DNA from: CAYQQU01 sp964419545
GTDB taxonomy: Bacteria; Bacteroidota; Bacteroidia; Chitinophagales; Saprospiraceae
DNA: 64,000 bases
Assembly (NCBI GenBank): GCA_964419545.1
Contig: CAYQQU010000026.1
Coordinates: forward strand, 1 to 64,000
Direction: 5' to 3'
Part shown: piece by piece, positions 1 to 9,497 of the stretch
Numbering within the stretch: the first letter of the stretch is position 1
Layout of the letters: each line of letters starts with the position of its first letter
Position numbers and translations under genes: made by a program
The notes under the pieces: generated by a model
The model's database searches: none
Told to the model about the DNA's origin: nothing
Seen by the model: only the letters and a program-made list of their open reading frames with translations

Positions 1-41
1 CATTTTTCCGGCCCGTAGCGCTGCTATGAGCCGGAAAAATG
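1..41. repeat. 12-bp inverted repeat at window edge
   Basis: Perfect 12-bp arms (1-12 and 30-41) of the form CATTTTTCCGGC/GCCGGAAAAATG enclose a 17-nt loop. It lies 3' of the minus-strand gene that ends at 224, so it could be a terminator or RNA-end hairpin, but the window edge hides its context. Confidence 0.5.
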
Positions 42-223
42 CCTTCGGGAGAACCTAAAATCTGAGTTTTTCGCTTCAAAAGCACTACCTCCAAACATCT
101 CTAAGACTTTCACAATATAAATAACTATTTGGTCCGGATCGGCCGATGGATCTATTTTGAGATCGCCGACCGGTGTTTTGTTCGCTAAATTGACCTGTTG
201 TCGGGGTTGCGAACGCAGCTTAC

Positions 224-691
224 TTATTGCCGGCGATCGGCAACGATAACAAAAGGCTCTCCATCTAAGAATAGCAGGCCGTCAGAACCGGTGATCAGGT
301 TGGCGGCGTTTCCGTCCAGTATCTTCTCACCTGTGTTTGAAATGGTCAAATTCCCGTAGTTAAGGAGTGTGCCCGCTAAAAATACCCCCGAGTGGTACGT
401 AGCGATCCCATCAATCTTCAGATGCCCTTTTTGAGCGATCGTCAACGTGGCGCCGCCTGCGATTTTCAAGGAAGCGATTTCCGGCGCCTCCTCGGTGACA
501 ACCGGGTAGAAAGCCGGAAAACGTTGAGGGATCAATACATCATCTTCCCAGGTCGGTACGCGTTGGTTGCTCCAGTTGCGGGCCTCCAGCCAGTCGTTTT
601 CGCGACCGGGGGCGCCGCCCATCCAGGTGTTCTGAGCGAAAGAACTAAATATAACGCAAAATAACAATGCAAGAACAAACAAGTTTTTCAT
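224..691 (-). CDS. Small secreted protein of unknown function
   Basis: A 155-residue protein with a clear Sec signal peptide (hydrophobic stretch ending at SFAQ near residue 20). I start it at the ATG at 691, because the longer frame would begin with a TTG that adds nothing. The mature part holds an N-terminal WxGG...DW..A.NWSN.RVP segment followed by short beta-strand repeats (ASLKIAGGATLTIA, LKIDGIATYHSG, GNLTISNTG). That pattern is typical of the N-terminal part of Bacteroidota extracellular beta-helix or adhesin proteins. The chain ends soon after one helix-like block and has no visible T9SS C-terminal domain, so it may be a truncated relative of a larger surface protein. No enzymatic motif is seen. 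It stands alone, transcribed away from its neighbour at 890. Confidence 0.6.
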   Translation of the reverse strand: MKNLFVLALLFCVIFSSFAQNTWMGGAPGRENDWLEARNWSNQRVPTWEDDVLIPQRFPAFYPVVTEEAPEIASLKIAGGATLTIAQKGHLKIDGIATYHSGVFLAGTLLNYGNLTISNTGEKILDGNAANLITGSDGLLFLDGEPFVIVADRRQ

Positions 692-889
692 GATCAAAGC
701 TTCTAGAGCGTTTTGGTGTTACACGCTATTTATTTGAACTCAGGGAAAAGGTTACCAATTGGAGCGAAAATAATCGGCGCCCTTTTGTGGGGTAACCTTT
801 TGCCGGTTGACCAAATATTCCAGTTGTGGCATTTTTCATTATCTTGATCGCCGTCCGTATTATTAAGAAAGTGATTTAATAATAACACC

Positions 890-2416
890 ATGAAACCCAC
901 ATTCCTTTTTGGCCTTTTCTTTTTACTGGCATCCGGCCTCTGCGCCCAAAATCTGGAGATCTTCTACGATGTTGCAGAAGACACCATCATCTACGTACGC
1001 GATGGGAAGCGCATCGCCAAGCCGGAACTCAAGAAAGGGGACCAGGCCATCCTCTACGTCCGGAACTACAACGATTACCTCTACAACCTCAAGGTTGATA
1101 CGGAGCATACGGACTACTCGGTGCCGGCCAGCGGCGTGGAGCAGATGTTCAGCCTCGGCGGCAGCTCGGATGTGCTGTCGCAGCTGAAAAACGCCGCCGG
1201 CGGTTTCGGTATCCCCGGTTTCGGCCTGACCGGCACGGATATCACCGACCCGAACCTGGGCTTCGGTAAATCCCGCGATGTGTCGGCGGAAGTCAAAACT
1301 ACGGCCGAGCAATTCGAGGCCGTCCTGAAAAGCATGGAAACCAAAGAGGAGGAACTCGAAATGCTCAGCGAAGATATCGAAGCGGACATCCAGCTACAGC
1401 AGATCAATACGCTGGCCCGCGAAGAGCTGCTGCTCCTCCGGAAAAACCCTAACCTCTCTCCCAAAAAGATCAAAAAATTGTCGCTGGAATACATGGAGCG
1501 CATCCTCGACACCCGCGAAGGCCGGGAGCCCGACCTGGCCGACTTGCTGCAACGGGCGGACATCAAAAGCAGCATCGCCAAAAGCGTGACCCTCTACAAA
1601 CAGGAAGTGGAAGCCCTCGAACCCGAACTGGCGGAGCTGAACACCACCAAGGAAATACTGCTCGCCTTCGAAGAACTGACCACCGCCGATCAGAAAGCCT
1701 TCATCAACGCCTACGAAAGGGCCGAGCGGCGCATCCAGTCGTACCGCGAAAAGGTGAACGAGATGGAAGCACGACTTCCGGAGATCAAACCCTGGGATAT
1801 GAAGGAGTTCCTTACCATCCGCAATATGTACGAAGAGATGAAAGAGCACGACTTCGAGCAGCGCTTTGTGATCATCCCGGAAGGCGACGTCACCGCCATC
1901 ACCATCGACCTGGAGCCCAATGATTCGGCCCGGATCGCCGGGGTGCAGTCGCGTACGCTCAACCCCATCAAGGTGCAGACGCACGGCGGGCTCAAGGTGA
2001 ACGCGAGCATCGGCATCAGCTTCGCCGGGTTCTTCGACCGCCCGCAAACCTACCTGATGCGTGATTCCGTTATCGTTGGCGACAACCAGGACCCCTTCCA
2101 GCCCATCATTTCTTCCTTCTTCCACTTTTACCCGCAAAGCCGGGGAGAAGTCTCGATCGGCGGCACTTTCGGACTGGGCATCGGCCTGGGCGGCGAGTCG
2201 GCCGGCCTGCAGACGTATTTCTTCGGGCCCAGCCTGATCCTCGGCAAGGGGCGGCGCATCGTACTTTCCACGGGCCTGATGGGCGGCAAGGTCGACCGGC
2301 TCGCGCAAGGGTACCAGGTGGGCGATGCTTACGAGGCATCAGTGGTGCCGACCAAGTCGGTGTACGAGCTGGGATATTTCGTAGGGGTGTCGTTTAATGT
2401 GCTGGGTGGAGGGTGA
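890..2416 (+). CDS. Secreted coiled-coil protein with C-terminal beta-rich domain, unknown function
   Basis: 508 residues. A signal peptide covers residues 1-20 (cleavage near LCAQ). Residues 25-75 are beta-rich (IFYDVAEDTIIYVRDGKR). A long, highly charged helical stretch from about 130 to 320, rich in E, K, L and R, should form coiled coil. Residues 345-508 alternate short hydrophobic and aromatic strands with glycine-rich turns (GTFGLGIGLGGESAG, GYFVGVSFNVLGGG), which fits a small outer-membrane beta-barrel or barrel half. This suggests a periplasm-spanning or surface-anchored protein. I know no named family for it. Plus-strand monocistron; the 3' side carries a decayed copy of the window's palindromic repeat. 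Confidence 0.65.
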   Translation: MKPTFLFGLFFLLASGLCAQNLEIFYDVAEDTIIYVRDGKRIAKPELKKGDQAILYVRNYNDYLYNLKVDTEHTDYSVPASGVEQMFSLGGSSDVLSQLKNAAGGFGIPGFGLTGTDITDPNLGFGKSRDVSAEVKTTAEQFEAVLKSMETKEEELEMLSEDIEADIQLQQINTLAREELLLLRKNPNLSPKKIKKLSLEYMERILDTREGREPDLADLLQRADIKSSIAKSVTLYKQEVEALEPELAELNTTKEILLAFEELTTADQKAFINAYERAERRIQSYREKVNEMEARLPEIKPWDMKEFLTIRNMYEEMKEHDFEQRFVIIPEGDVTAITIDLEPNDSARIAGVQSRTLNPIKVQTHGGLKVNASIGISFAGFFDRPQTYLMRDSVIVGDNQDPFQPIISSFFHFYPQSRGEVSIGGTFGLGIGLGGESAGLQTYFFGPSLILGKGRRIVLSTGLMGGKVDRLAQGYQVGDAYEASVVPTKSVYELGYFVGVSFNVLGGG

Positions 2417-2746
2417 TGGGAATTCGAAGACGGAGGTCGGAAGCCGGAAAAGTTGGCTTCTCATGACGAAGAACCCATGAATAATCCGGGTTAAGTAGGC
2501 AGTAGAAGTACAGAGTAAATGGAATTGTAGAATGAACCCATTGCGGGTAAAGTCGAAAACTAAAACATAGCCGCCTAACCCACAGGTGAATCGCTTGCGC
2601 AGCCAAACGCCCTTCCCCATCGAGCATGGCGCCCTTTCCTGGAAAGGGGAATAATTCTGCATGAAAAAACGTTACCATCAGAGTTTATGAACCGGCTCCA
2701 ATGCGCAGGGAGCCCAAAATGATCCAACTTTAAATCTCAAACTGTG
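2417..2746. other. 330-bp intergenic stretch
   Basis: Holds the decayed palindromic repeat copy at 2441-2494. The rest, including the leader of the gene at 2747, shows no conserved coding frame, RNA gene or clear terminator that I can recognise. Confidence 0.4.
2441..2494. repeat. Palindromic repeat family, copy A (decayed)
   Basis: The right arm AACCCATGAATAATCCGGG is intact (2472-2490) and is preceded by the loop-like TCATGACGAAG seen in copy D at 19846. The left arm survives only as AAGCCGGAA...GGCTTC. Located 3' of the gene ending at 2416. Confidence 0.55.
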
Positions 2747-4288
2747 ATGCGAACCAGCGATTTTCTTTTTTGCCTCATCGTCAGTATTTTTTTCACCTCG
2801 ACCGCCGCTTATGCTCAGACGGTCAACTTTGAAGAAACCTGGAAGGAGTTTTTGGAAAACAACAAAGTCTCCAATACCAGTGAATTGGTCAAGCCCGACA
2901 AAAGGTATGACCAACAGGATTACGCCAAATACCTTTTGATCTATACCAACTCCAGCCTTTGCCAAAGCGAGGTGGGCGAGGCCGAGAATTTAATGGCAGA
3001 GATCCGGGAATTCAATACCGGCGTGTACAAGTCGATCCCGGGATTTGTGGAAAGAATGGAAGAGATAGTTGCAAAGATTGAAGCCTATCACGCTATGGAC
3101 GCGATCTGGAACCGGTTTTTGCAAACAAAAGCGGTCACCCTGGAAGAACTGGAAGCCGTCGAAGCAGCGAAGACGATCTGCGAAAAGAGGACGCTGGCAA
3201 AGTATTCCTTTATGAAGGCTTACGGCCATTCCTGCCGGGGTGATTTCTCGCAAGCAAAGGATATTTTTGAAAACCGCACGCTCAGGCTAATTGAAAAAAC
3301 TTCCTTCCGCGTGCAGGAAGTCGAAGGCTTGGCGGCAGAGGTAGCTACCATGAAATCCATGTTTCAGAACCTGGCCAAGCTGGATATTGCCTGGAAGCGC
3401 TATATCGATACCGGCGATTCTCCGGGCTTCGAGATTGAATTGCCCCTTTTCCTCTGCTACCCCGTTCCGAATATGAAGGCGTTCGTTCTGAAAGGAGCAG
3501 CAGATGTGTGTCGTTCAGGCCCCGAGATGCTTGCACAAATTAAAAACTTGCAAGCCCAAACCGGCCTAACTCCGGACGGGGAGCTGGGGGCGAAAGTGAA
3601 AGAACTGGAAGAGGCGATCGAACAAAATGACCGCGGTCTTGCAGTTTTGAACGAGGCCTGGGAAGCTTTTATTCCGGACAACAAGGTGAGGCACTGGGGC
3701 AAATATGGTTATGAATACTGCAACAAAGAGGCGTTGATCCGGGCTTATATTATGGATGGTTTCGCCGATGTGTGCGGATTGGCGGAAGAAATGCTCCAGG
3801 AAATTGACCGGGTCCAAAGTTCGGAGATCATTGACCTGGAGGAGATCACGATGATCAAGATCAACGAATTGATAGCGTTGAAAGAAGAACATCGAATCAA
3901 TGGAGAGAAAATCGAAATGCTGTGGGGCCAGTTTGTCGCTCAAGGCGACACCCTCTTTGAGCCCTACGAGTCGGCCGAGTTTTATTGTGACAATATCCAT
4001 AAGGTCAAAGACTGGACCATCCAAGGGCTTTCCGCCAGTTGTGAGGAAGGAAAACCCTATTTGCAGAAGATTGAAGCGTTTCAGGAAACTTTCGAATTCA
4101 ATTTTACGGAAGAAGTGGAATGCCGGATCCAGAATTTACGAAATAAATTATGGGATTGCCGCTATCAGATCATTCGGAAAATAGCCCGTTTAGAAGCTTC
4201 GCCCGATTCCTATGAAAAAAGGCTGGAGGAATTGCTGGAAGAATATAAAATGGGGCCGCGACCGGAGCCTTGTGCGTTGGAAAAGTAA
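2747..4288 (+). CDS. Secreted five-repeat protein with paired cysteines, unknown function
   Basis: 513 residues from the ATG at 2747 (a GTG one codon earlier is less likely). The signal peptide ends near AAYAQ, residue 24. The mature protein is almost entirely helical and made of five tandem repeats of about 90 residues, each opening with a WxxF/WxxY motif at W32, W121, W216, W305 and W393 (spacing 89, 95, 89, 88). Repeats 2-5 each hold two cysteines exactly 18 positions apart: C145/C163, C237/C255, C325/C343 and C414/C432. Repeat 1 keeps only the second (C72). The second Cys follows a G-x-x-x-x-C pattern (AYGHSC, GAADVC, GFADVC, GLSASC). The regular Cys pairs suggest one disulphide per repeat in the periplasm or outside the cell. 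I do not recognise the repeat. Confidence 0.7.
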   Translation: MRTSDFLFCLIVSIFFTSTAAYAQTVNFEETWKEFLENNKVSNTSELVKPDKRYDQQDYAKYLLIYTNSSLCQSEVGEAENLMAEIREFNTGVYKSIPGFVERMEEIVAKIEAYHAMDAIWNRFLQTKAVTLEELEAVEAAKTICEKRTLAKYSFMKAYGHSCRGDFSQAKDIFENRTLRLIEKTSFRVQEVEGLAAEVATMKSMFQNLAKLDIAWKRYIDTGDSPGFEIELPLFLCYPVPNMKAFVLKGAADVCRSGPEMLAQIKNLQAQTGLTPDGELGAKVKELEEAIEQNDRGLAVLNEAWEAFIPDNKVRHWGKYGYEYCNKEALIRAYIMDGFADVCGLAEEMLQEIDRVQSSEIIDLEEITMIKINELIALKEEHRINGEKIEMLWGQFVAQGDTLFEPYESAEFYCDNIHKVKDWTIQGLSASCEEGKPYLQKIEAFQETFEFNFTEEVECRIQNLRNKLWDCRYQIIRKIARLEASPDSYEKRLEELLEEYKMGPRPEPCALEK

Positions 4289-4411
4289 AAATCCGACCAT
4301 GAAACCCACCATGGGGGCCATGAGTATTTCGCGGAAGCTATAATCATAAGCCGGAATTTTTATCATGAAACACTCCGCTATTTACGCACTTGCCAAAGAA
4401 ACTTATTCCCC

Positions 4412-4993
4412 ATGCCCATAGAAATCACCGAAATCTTTTACCCCAAAGTCCGTGCAGAATGGCGCAAATGGCTCGCTGCTTACCACCGGGAAAAATCGGA
4501 GATCTGGTTGCGCCGCTTCCGCAAAGCGACCGGACGGCCGTGCATCACCTACGACGAACTGGTGGAAGAATGCCTCTGCTTCGGCTGGATCGACGGGGTA
4601 GTCAAAAAGCTCGACCCGGAAAGCAACGTCCAGCGCATCACCCCGCGGCGCAAGAAGTCTTTCCTCTCCGAACTGAACCGCCAGCGGGTGTGGAAACTGC
4701 AAAAAGAAGGCTTGATGACCGAAGCGGGCCTGGCGCCCATCCGCGACCAACTGGGCTCGCCGGACGAACCGCTGGACATTCCCGACTGGGTGCTGGAACA
4801 ACTTCGGGCCGAACCGGAAGTATGGGAAAATTTCCAGTCTTTCTCCTACCTCTACCGGCGCCTCAAAATCGGCTGGATCAAAGAGTGCGGGGAACGCCGC
4901 CGTGAGGAAGCGCAGAAGCGACTGAATTACCTCATCAAAAATACTCGCAAAGGAAAAATATACGGCGCCGTGCCCTTGCCGGACGGGCTGTAA
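4412..4993 (+). CDS. YdeI/OmpD-associated family protein
   Basis: 193 residues, cytoplasmic, without signal peptide. It matches the YdeI/OmpD-associated (bacteriocin-protection-like) family in its order of motifs: W..WL...H....EIWL.....TG near residues 19-41, YDELVEECLCFGWIDG at about 47-62, I.PR...S.....N..R at about 75-95, and a C-terminal helix WIKE....R.EEAQKRL..LI. The family is widespread in Bacteroidota, but its biochemical role is not settled; in enterobacteria members have been linked to resistance to cationic peptides. It is convergent with the DUF4249 gene, 21 bp away. Confidence 0.85.
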   Translation: MPIEITEIFYPKVRAEWRKWLAAYHREKSEIWLRRFRKATGRPCITYDELVEECLCFGWIDGVVKKLDPESNVQRITPRRKKSFLSELNRQRVWKLQKEGLMTEAGLAPIRDQLGSPDEPLDIPDWVLEQLRAEPEVWENFQSFSYLYRRLKIGWIKECGERRREEAQKRLNYLIKNTRKGKIYGAVPLPDGL

Positions 4994-5014
4994 CCCGGGT
5001 AATCGGGATTAGTT

Positions 5015-5827
5015 TTACTCCGCCACCCAGCTTCCCCGCACCACCGCGCAAGTACTGAAAAATCCCAGCCCGCCATTGCTGATGTTCGTCGGCAGATTAT
5101 CCGAAACGCTAAAGAAGAAGGCGCCGCTCCAATCGGTTTCGATCGCCTTAGCGCGCAGGTATTCGGCGAAATGGTCGTTTAACCCGAACTTCTCGATATA
5201 GACCAGGCTGCCGGGTGGGAAAAAAACATCTTCCTGCGGCGGGGGAACCAGTTGGCTCATATCGAGCGAACGGAAGGTGTAGCGATACAGCCGGGCGCGC
5301 GGCAGGGCCACCGTATCCACCAAATGCGACCAGTCGATATCGATCCGGTAAAGGGCTTGTTCGTCGGTGCTGAAAGCCGGGATAAAACTGCCGAGCTTCA
5401 GGCTGTCGCCGTCTTCGGAGACGGGCTCGAATGTCGGCGCGGGAATAGGCGCCACCTCCGACAAGCGGCTGACGGCCGTGTACGTTTCTCCTGCCCATTC
5501 CACATGCAGGGTATAATCCAGGCCGCCGATGACGGCAAAAGGAGTGGCGCTGAGGTAGCGGCCCGGTGTGGACGGATCGGGGGCAAAGTTGTAGATCACC
5601 TCGCTTACTTCCACGTAAATCTCGGCATCGCCGACGGCGGGCGGCTCGCCATTGAGTTCGCTAAATGTCTGAGAGAGCAAAATTTCCTGCGTCTCGTTCT
5701 TGTCGGTCAGGATGGCTTCCACGACCAGGCGAGGGGTGTCGGTGGTTTCCAGCGCCCAGTCGGTCGACTTTTCACAGGCGGCGAAAAGCAGGGCGAGCAG
5801 GAACAAACAAGAGTAGGAAACTTTCAT
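5015..5827 (-). CDS. DUF4249 family outer-membrane lipoprotein
   Basis: 270 residues with a lipoprotein signal peptide (LLFAAC, lipidated Cys near residue 18). The following segment, PRLVVEAILTDKNETQEILLSQTFSELN...AV.DA.I.V, is the hallmark N-terminus of DUF4249. The family is beta-rich and in Bacteroidota is regularly encoded just downstream of a TonB-dependent receptor, as here: it starts 4 bp after the receptor gene ends at 5832. It probably caps or assists the receptor on the cell surface, in the way SusD serves SusC, but this is inference. Last gene of the sigma/anti-sigma/receptor operon. Confidence 0.85.
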   Translation of the reverse strand: MKVSYSCLFLLALLFAACEKSTDWALETTDTPRLVVEAILTDKNETQEILLSQTFSELNGEPPAVGDAEIYVEVSEVIYNFAPDPSTPGRYLSATPFAVIGGLDYTLHVEWAGETYTAVSRLSEVAPIPAPTFEPVSEDGDSLKLGSFIPAFSTDEQALYRIDIDWSHLVDTVALPRARLYRYTFRSLDMSQLVPPPQEDVFFPPGSLVYIEKFGLNDHFAEYLRAKAIETDWSGAFFFSVSDNLPTNISNGGLGFFSTCAVVRGSWVAE

Positions 5828-5831
5828 ACGC

Positions 5832-8435
5832 TCAAAGGTTGAATTTGTAAGTCAGGGACGGAAAAAAGCGGATCAGGTCGATCTGGCTTGCGCTGAGCAG
5901 CTCCTCCGATAAGGTATTGACCGGCACTGGCGGCGAGAAGTTCGGGCGGAGGCGCTTGTTGAATTTCACCGCGAAGACATTGGGGTGCGCCAGGGCGTTG
6001 TACAATGAAAAAGTCAGGTTGTGCCGGTAGCGCGCCGCCGGGTCTTTATTGATCTGAAATCGCAGGGACAGGTCGAGGCGATGGTAGGCCGGCAGGCGGT
6101 CGTTATTGCGCTCGCCGTAGAGGGGAACGGTTTGTTCGTTGAAAGTGTAAAACCCAACCGGCGTGGTGAAGGCGGAGCCGCTATGGGACGTCCAGAAGGC
6201 CGTTGCGACGAGCCGGGGCGTCAGTTCGTAGTTCACGACCAGCGAAAAGTCGTGTGGTCGGTCCTGAAAAGCGGGATACCAGTCGTTGTTGTTGATGCCT
6301 TCTGTTTTGCGGAACACCCGGGCATAGCCGTATTTGAGCCAGCCGTTGAGCCGCCCGAAATCTTTTCTTACCATCAATTCCAGTCCGTAGGCGCGGGAGC
6401 GCCCGAAGCGCAACTCTGATTCCAGCAATGGGTTGAGATAAGTGGTGGCATGCGCGACGTAGTCGATCTGATTGCGGGCCAGTTTGTAATAGGCGGCGGC
6501 GCTGAGGGTGACGCCGGAACGGGGAAAATACTTCTGGAAGTCGAGCGCCAGCTGGGTCGCCGATTGCGGTCGGGTGTTCGGCCCTGCCGGCAGCCATACT
6601 TCGAAGGCGGTGAAGGGCGAGATCGAATTCTGAACGAGCTGCAGGTATTGGTGGTAGCTGCCCAGGCTCAGCTTGAGAAAAGCAGCGCTATCCAGCTGGT
6701 ACCGGATGCTCAGGCGGGGATCGAGGTCGATGTATTGATTGTAAACCCCTTCTCCGGCTTCGACGGTGTCGGCCGGTTCGTAGTTTTCATCAAGCTGGTA
6801 ATAGGTCCTGGGACCGTGATTTTCCCAGTTGATCAGCCGGAAACCCAGATTCAGTTGAAACGGTTCGATATCCAACGCCCCCTGGTAATAGAGCACCCCT
6901 TTGCGCGCCTGGTCGGAAGCGATGTCCGGGAGGATGGCAACGGTAGAATCGACGCTCACCTCGCCGGGATTAGTGAAAAAGCTCTGCACTTCCAATCCGA
7001 ATCTGGCCGTGTGGTTGGGGCTGGCGTAATGGGTGAAATCGGTCTTGAAGCTGATGGCGCCCAGTTCCGATTTCCAGAAATTGGGGGACGTGTTGAGGTT
7101 GTAGGCGTAGTTGCCCGAATAAATGATGGTATTGGAGAAGAGCTTCGGCCCGAAGATGTGATTCCAGCGCAAGGTAGTGGCGGAATTGCCCCAGCGCACG
7201 CCGTTGATCGGGTCGCTGTCGCTGGCCAGTACATCCCAGCCCTGAATGCTCGTAAAGAAGAGCCGGTCTTTATCGCTAATCTGATAATTCCACTTCAGGT
7301 GAAAATCCCCGAAGCCGATGTCGGCTTCGTTGTTGACGCTCCGGTACAGCCAGTCGAAGTTCGAGCCCCGTATCGATACGAAGAGGGCGCTGCGCTTTTT
7401 AAAGAGGGGCAGGGAAGCCGAAAGGCGATTGATCAGCGGGTTGAAGGCGCCGCTCAGCTCCGCTTTGTTCAGGTTGCCGTCTTTGGTGCGAATGCTGATG
7501 ATGGAAGAAAGGCGGTCGCCCATCGAAGCGGGCAAGTCGCTTTTGTACACGGTCACCTGTTTGGCGAAATCGGGAATGACGATGGAGTAAAAGCCGAGCA
7601 GGTGCGACGGGTTGTAGATGGGGGCGTCGTCGATAATGATGAGGTTCTGGTCGCGCTCGCCGCCCCGGGTGTAAAAGAAGGCCGAGCCGTCGCTATGGGT
7701 CTGGATGCCGGGCAGGCTTTGCAGGCCTTTGATGAGCCCCGATTCGCCGCCGAATTCCGGCAGGTTGTTTAGCCGGTCCGGCGCCATCACCAGTTTACCC
7801 AGGGAGGTCTGGCTGACTACGTCCTGCCGGGAGCGGTCGACGACTATTTCCGGTAGTTCCATGGTCGCCGGCGACAGGGCCACGTTTTGCCGGACGTCCT
7901 GCTGCAGGTAAATCGGCATCGTCACCGGTTCGTAACCTACGTAAGAATACACAATGGTCGGCTTGCTGCTCTCCAGCGTCAGAGAATAGTAACCGAATTC
8001 GTTGGTGAAGGCGCCCCGGGGCGTGCCTCTGACGGCCACCGAAGCGCCGATAAGGCTTTCGCCCGTCGTTTGGTCGGTAAGGAAGCCGCTTAGGTTGAAT
8101 TTTTCGGCGGGTTCTTCTGCGGCAAAATTGAGTACGATCTGCCCTTCTACGATAGTGTAGGCTACCTGGATCTGGGACGACAGCCTATCGAGGGTTTCCT
8201 CCAGTGTGGCGTCTTGGACTTGGAAGGAGATCTTCGCTTCGGCATTGACGACTTGGGCGTTATATGAAAAATCGGCGCCGGATTGCCGGGAGATCTCGCG
8301 CAGCAGATCACCCACCCGGATCGAAGCCTCCCGGATCGTAATGAGCCGTTCCTCAGCGAGCTGTTGGGCGACGGCGGCGCCGCCCGACAAACAAAAAAAG
8401 AGCAGTAGGCACAGGTTCTTGGGCATGCAGCGCAT
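5832..8435 (-). CDS. TonB-dependent outer-membrane receptor with STN signalling domain
   Basis: 867 residues; an ATG three codons in (8426) gives a neater signal peptide and is an equally good start. Residues about 25-95 form an STN domain (secretin/TonB short N-terminal domain: IREASIRVGDLLREIS, VQDATLEETLDRLS), the part that in FecA-type receptors contacts the FecR anti-sigma factor. About 110-195 is a carboxypeptidase-regulatory-like domain (GFLTDQTTGESLIGASVAV), about 200-320 the plug (IDDAPIYNPSHLLGFYSI), and the rest the 22-strand barrel ending in an aromatic Y-K-F-N-L. The substrate cannot be read from the sequence. It follows fecR by 15 bp and precedes the DUF4249 lipoprotein. Confidence 0.92.
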   Translation of the reverse strand: MRCMPKNLCLLLFFCLSGGAAVAQQLAEERLITIREASIRVGDLLREISRQSGADFSYNAQVVNAEAKISFQVQDATLEETLDRLSSQIQVAYTIVEGQIVLNFAAEEPAEKFNLSGFLTDQTTGESLIGASVAVRGTPRGAFTNEFGYYSLTLESSKPTIVYSYVGYEPVTMPIYLQQDVRQNVALSPATMELPEIVVDRSRQDVVSQTSLGKLVMAPDRLNNLPEFGGESGLIKGLQSLPGIQTHSDGSAFFYTRGGERDQNLIIIDDAPIYNPSHLLGFYSIVIPDFAKQVTVYKSDLPASMGDRLSSIISIRTKDGNLNKAELSGAFNPLINRLSASLPLFKKRSALFVSIRGSNFDWLYRSVNNEADIGFGDFHLKWNYQISDKDRLFFTSIQGWDVLASDSDPINGVRWGNSATTLRWNHIFGPKLFSNTIIYSGNYAYNLNTSPNFWKSELGAISFKTDFTHYASPNHTARFGLEVQSFFTNPGEVSVDSTVAILPDIASDQARKGVLYYQGALDIEPFQLNLGFRLINWENHGPRTYYQLDENYEPADTVEAGEGVYNQYIDLDPRLSIRYQLDSAAFLKLSLGSYHQYLQLVQNSISPFTAFEVWLPAGPNTRPQSATQLALDFQKYFPRSGVTLSAAAYYKLARNQIDYVAHATTYLNPLLESELRFGRSRAYGLELMVRKDFGRLNGWLKYGYARVFRKTEGINNNDWYPAFQDRPHDFSLVVNYELTPRLVATAFWTSHSGSAFTTPVGFYTFNEQTVPLYGERNNDRLPAYHRLDLSLRFQINKDPAARYRHNLTFSLYNALAHPNVFAVKFNKRLRPNFSPPVPVNTLSEELLSASQIDLIRFFPSLTYKFNL

Positions 8436-8450
8436 TTTTGGGATCTGTCC

Positions 8451-9443
8451 TTATCGGTCCTCGGCGCAGCTTCCGGTCAGCACAATAGCGCCTTCTTCCC
8501 GGGCGACGCTGAGGTTGAAGGAAGACGCCAGGATTTTCAGTACCGCTTCCAAAGACTTGTTGGTAAAGGTAGCGCTGAGCCGGCAATTTTTCAATTCCTC
8601 CGATCCGATCCTGATGTCGGCGCGGTAGTAGCGGTTGATGTCGAATACCACCTCGTTCAGCGGCGCATTGTCAAACGTGAGGGTGTCGGTTTTGAGGGCG
8701 AGATAGTTGTCATCCGTACCGGTCCGTTTTTCCAGTTGCCGGTTGCCGAGCTGAAAGACGGCTATTTCGCCGGCTTCCAGGATGGTTTCCTGATCGCGGT
8801 GGCGCACCGCTACCTGGCCGGATTCGACGATGACTTGTACTTCCGGTTGTTCGGCGCGCGCATCGACGTAGAAGGAGGTGCCGAGCACTTCGATTTCCAG
8901 CATCCGGGTCAGGATGACGAAGGGCGCCTTTTCGTCCCGGGCGACGTCAAAAAAGGCGTCGCCGGTGAGCTGCGCCCTGCGGACGGCCGCCTTTTTGTCA
9001 TAGACATACGCCAGGGTCGAAGCGCGGTTGAGGATGACCTGGCTGCCGTCTTGCAGTTCTACTTCTTTAGGCGTGTTGCTGGTTTCGACGAACAGATCCG
9101 GGCCGGCCCAGACCTGCAGGAGAAGGACCGCGCCGACTACTGCGAGGAGGGCGACGGCCGCGGCAACCGCCATCCACCGGCGGCGGGGCAGTGCGACCAC
9201 TTTGGCCGGTCCGAACAGCTGCGCAGCGGTTTCCTTCCATTTCTTTTCCGTATCCGGCGGGGCGGCGGGCCGGTTGAGGCCGGCCAGCATCCAGGCTTTT
9301 TTGAGGGCCATGAAGGTGCGCTTGTTTTCCGGATCGGCGGACACCCATTCCTCCAATTCCCTAACCTCCGCATCGTCGGCGTTGCCGCTCAGGTATTTCG
9401 AGGCGAGGTCCGCGTAGTAGGTATGGAGGTCTTTTTGTGCCAT
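8451..9443 (-). CDS. FecR-type anti-sigma factor
   Basis: 330 residues, single-pass inner-membrane protein. The cytoplasmic N-terminal helical part (residues 1-85, Y..LASKYLSG...D.E..EL..W) binds the sigma factor, a transmembrane helix lies at about 91-110, and the periplasmic FecR domain follows (TPKEVELQDGSQVILNRASTL at about 124-144, GDAFFDVARDEKAPFVI at about 160-176). The C-terminal 80 residues (TLTFDNAPLNEVVFDINRYY) form the DUF4974/STN-like domain usual in Bacteroidota FecR. Lies between the sigma factor gene (54 bp) and the receptor gene (15 bp). The complete architecture supports a working surface-signalling relay. Confidence 0.93.
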   Translation of the reverse strand: MAQKDLHTYYADLASKYLSGNADDAEVRELEEWVSADPENKRTFMALKKAWMLAGLNRPAAPPDTEKKWKETAAQLFGPAKVVALPRRRWMAVAAAVALLAVVGAVLLLQVWAGPDLFVETSNTPKEVELQDGSQVILNRASTLAYVYDKKAAVRRAQLTGDAFFDVARDEKAPFVILTRMLEIEVLGTSFYVDARAEQPEVQVIVESGQVAVRHRDQETILEAGEIAVFQLGNRQLEKRTGTDDNYLALKTDTLTFDNAPLNEVVFDINRYYRADIRIGSEELKNCRLSATFTNKSLEAVLKILASSFNLSVAREEGAIVLTGSCAEDR

Positions 9444-9497
9444 GTTCTGAGGTCGTTCGGTAATAGTACCCTTGGGCGTTTGGCTACCCTTAGTCGG

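Noticed and set aside
6450..7772. 440-codon open frame opposite the TonB receptor gene
   Set aside because: It is a mirror of a well-supported receptor gene in GC-rich codons, with low-complexity Val/Gly/Ala-rich product and no start context.
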